Source: Riptortus pedestris (Eukaryota; Arthropoda; Insecta; Hemiptera; Alydidae). From it: 64,000 nucleotides of DNA. The notes under the pieces were generated by a model. That model was not told where the DNA came from and did not search any database. It saw only the letters and a program-made list of their open reading frames with translations. The stretch spans positions 94,973,001 through 95,037,000 of the forward strand of contig CM032228.1 in the NCBI GenBank assembly GCA_019009955.1, written 5' to 3'. Made by a program: the position numbers and the translations under genes. Below, piece by piece: positions 62,273 to 64,000 of this stretch; within the stretch, counting starts at the first letter, position 1, and each line of letters opens with the position of its first letter.

Positions 62273-63420
62273 TTAACTGGAGTGTGGTCCATCCGCACTT
62301 ATAGATTCCAGAGTATTGCATGCTGAAGTGATGAAGTAGTAAATGTTGTGTAGTTTTTCGAGGCTATTGATACTAAGTATTTCTTGAATTTTATGTACAT
62401 CACTGACTGCTGAGGAAAGTGTTCGTAGATATTTATTTCTATCTTCGATGAGCTTTTCACAGTAGAGAAGTATATGTGACACAGGCTATTAGGGATGAAT
62501 TGATTACAAAAATTGCAAGGTTCCAGAGCTTTGAATGAGAAAGTTTTGTTTCGTGATTGAAGTTTGGCGTATTCTGAGCTTGATACTCTTAATTGGCTAA
62601 CAGATCTTAGCTTTTTTATGTTTGTTTTAAATGTCAGGTAGTTTTCCGGGCTGGATATATTAAAGCTGTATATAGTTCTATAGATGGGGTTACTTTTGGA
62701 ATTTGTAGCTCGGTGGATATCAACTAAAAGGTCGTGGTTTTTTAACTTTTCTAAAATTTCATTTTTGTGTTTCAATATTCCGTTCTGACGAACTCCAGTA
62801 AACTCCTTTCCGCAGCCATAGTGATTAGCTATTGATCTGACTTGGGTGACCCAATTGAAGATTGTATCAGGATTGCTCCTATCCAGGGAAATTAGCCTAT
62901 TGAAGCAAAGCCTTGGCAACCTCTCTTCCGGCATGAGTGACAATTTGAACCAATAGTTTATAACCTTCTTGGCAACACTGAGCCTCACGGGGTTCCGGCC
63001 TGTCTCTAGGCGCACTATGTAGTTGGCAGTACTCCTCGGCCAGATGAAAAGTTGTTTCAGAAACTTTAGCTGTACTACTTCGATAGCATCTAGATAGTTT
63101 AGGCTCCATATTTCAGATGCATAAAGGAGGGTTGAATATACCATAGAGTCAAAAAGAGCTATCTTCGTGTCCCATGAATCACTTCGACCTTTTCGCAAAA
63201 TTGCCAGAACTCTTGCGGCTGCAACAGATGACTTCTGAATAAAATGCTTCGATGCTTTGCTGAATCTTCCTGAAGAAGTGAAAGGAACTCCCAGATAAGT
63301 GTAGCTTTTAGTATATTCTAATTTCTCACCATGCCAGTAAAGTGGCCTAAGTTGCTTCAGCCTAGGGGACTTATGGAATACCATAACCTTTGATTTTTCT
63401 ACATTTACATTTCATTGTAC
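62273..63420 (-). pseudogene. LINE reverse transcriptase thumb and C-terminal region
   Basis: Continues the RT frame in the next register with VEKSKVMVF and YTYLGVPFTSSGRF, both usual RT block E and thumb motifs, then a long C-terminal domain (LYASEIWSLN, LETGRNPVRLSV). A zinc-knuckle-like C-x2-C-x9-H follows (CNFCNQFIPNSLCH). The main frame runs 62299-63384 (361 codons). A second frameshift near 62480 separates the last knuckle cysteine and the final ~65 residues (62273-62482, HILLYCEKL onward). Two frameshifts and a TGA make it non-functional. Confidence 0.85.
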
Positions 63421-63421
63421 A

Positions 63422-63771
63422 CTACTGCTCCAGGATCTTCAGTTTCTTTTGAGCTTCTTGCCAAGTATTACTAAGAAGAATAATGTCATCTGCTAGTAAG
63501 AGCATTGTTGTCTCATGAGTGCTATCAATGCTGACGCCTTTGGCACCATTCTCTCTGAAGAATTGGACTATGTCAGATATAAACATGATGAAAAGTGTTG
63601 GACTAAGGCTTTCCCCTTGCAACAGGCCCGACGTTATATCTATTTCTTCCGATAGTTGTCCTTTGACTGTTATTCGAGTCGTAGCAATGTCGTACAGCGT
63701 CTTCATAGTCCTTATGAGTTTACCTCCCAGTCCCAGTGAAAAGAGTTTTTCCCATAGCAAGGCGTGCTTGA
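63422..63771 (-). pseudogene. LINE reverse transcriptase, central part
   Basis: The open frame starts at the truncation point. It carries the RT region after the first catalytic aspartate: GLLQGESLSPTLFIMFISDI (about residues 45-64 from the first Met) and the catalytic box LLLADDIILLS, with aspartates 91 and 92. The upstream fingers and endonuclease are lost. A TAG at 63422-63424 ends it; the next part continues in another frame after a frameshift near 63400. Confidence 0.9.
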
Positions 63772-63789
63772 TAGATATATGAACGAGTG

Positions 63790-64000
63790 GGCGTGCTTAA
63801 GTTGCTGAAGGCATTACAATCAGTAGTAATACCTATTTAGGGCAAGTCAAGTAGAAAATGAGATAGTTGATCTTCAATGGGTACAGATATTGGCCGCTGA
63901 TGGACGACTGGCTTGAGACATGGATGAGTGAGACTATATAGCTGTGAACGAAGGACTAGACGTAAAAAATAGCAAGCTCAATTGGAGCTGTCTTATAACG
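63790..64000. other. Flank of the LINE insertion
   Basis: Nothing recognised; it is the original target-site context continuing from 62000. Confidence 0.4.

Larger units (their letters stand above)
62015..63775 (-). mobile_element. 5'-truncated LINE with 14 bp target-site duplication
   Basis: A 1761 bp minus-strand non-LTR insertion flanked by TATATGAACGAGTG at 62001-62014 and 63776-63789. The 3' end carries a (TTCTA)n-type tail (62015-62040 on the plus strand as gaata repeats). The 5' end begins inside the reverse transcriptase at SIKHALLWEKL. Exact flanks and long open stretches indicate a fairly young copy. The 5' truncation is typical of target-primed reverse transcription. The clade is not certain; features fit the jockey/CR1/L2-like group. 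Confidence 0.9.

Overview
This window looks like animal nuclear DNA, most likely from an arthropod. It is strongly A+T rich and full of (TA)n and (TG)n microsatellites. It has no operon-like gene order, no spliced host gene that I can recognise, and several layers of transposable-element debris: piggyBac, non-LTR (LINE) and Ty3/gypsy remnants, tRNA-derived SINEs and two large families of non-autonomous interspersed repeats. The species cannot be named from this alone. I find no intact protein-coding gene. Nearly all long reading frames are chance frames or translated microsatellites.

Layout. 1-4638: two head-to-tail copies of a repeat family called R1 here. The first holds a ~297 bp tandem array. 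The second carries a 954 bp piggyBac-type insertion flanked by TTAA. 4639-9340: microsatellites, a head-to-head SINE pair and a decayed Ty3/gypsy pol (7569-8480). 9345-33000: mostly unassigned AT-rich DNA with scattered copies of a second family, H, whose full-length forms are 16951-17785 and 31832-32442, plus SINEs near 20.3, 23.8 and 31.0 kb. 33600-41000: a 75 nt hairpin, a 5S rRNA/SINE chimera and a LINE 3' end. 41052-42813: an H-R1-H cluster. 44252-49299: three more R1 copies, one nested inside another, with a SINE inserted in the last. 49300-59900: unassigned DNA with long microsatellites and perfect palindromes at 51.4 and 52.1 kb. 59950-63775: a decayed LINE remnant and a recent, 5'-truncated LINE with a 14 bp target-site duplication.

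The best supported story is comparative. The three type-B R1 copies (1784-4638, 44976-46868, 47156-49299) serve as each other's empty sites. They show exactly where the piggyBac element and the SINE inserted, and that both insertions came after R1 spread. R1 ends in a GC-rich hairpin followed by CTAG. H begins with TC and ends in a 20 bp palindrome followed by CTAA, with matching inverted repeats near its ends and a (TA)n tract in its middle. This recalls Helitron/Helentron non-autonomous elements, but no Rep/helicase gene is present, so the class is an inference.
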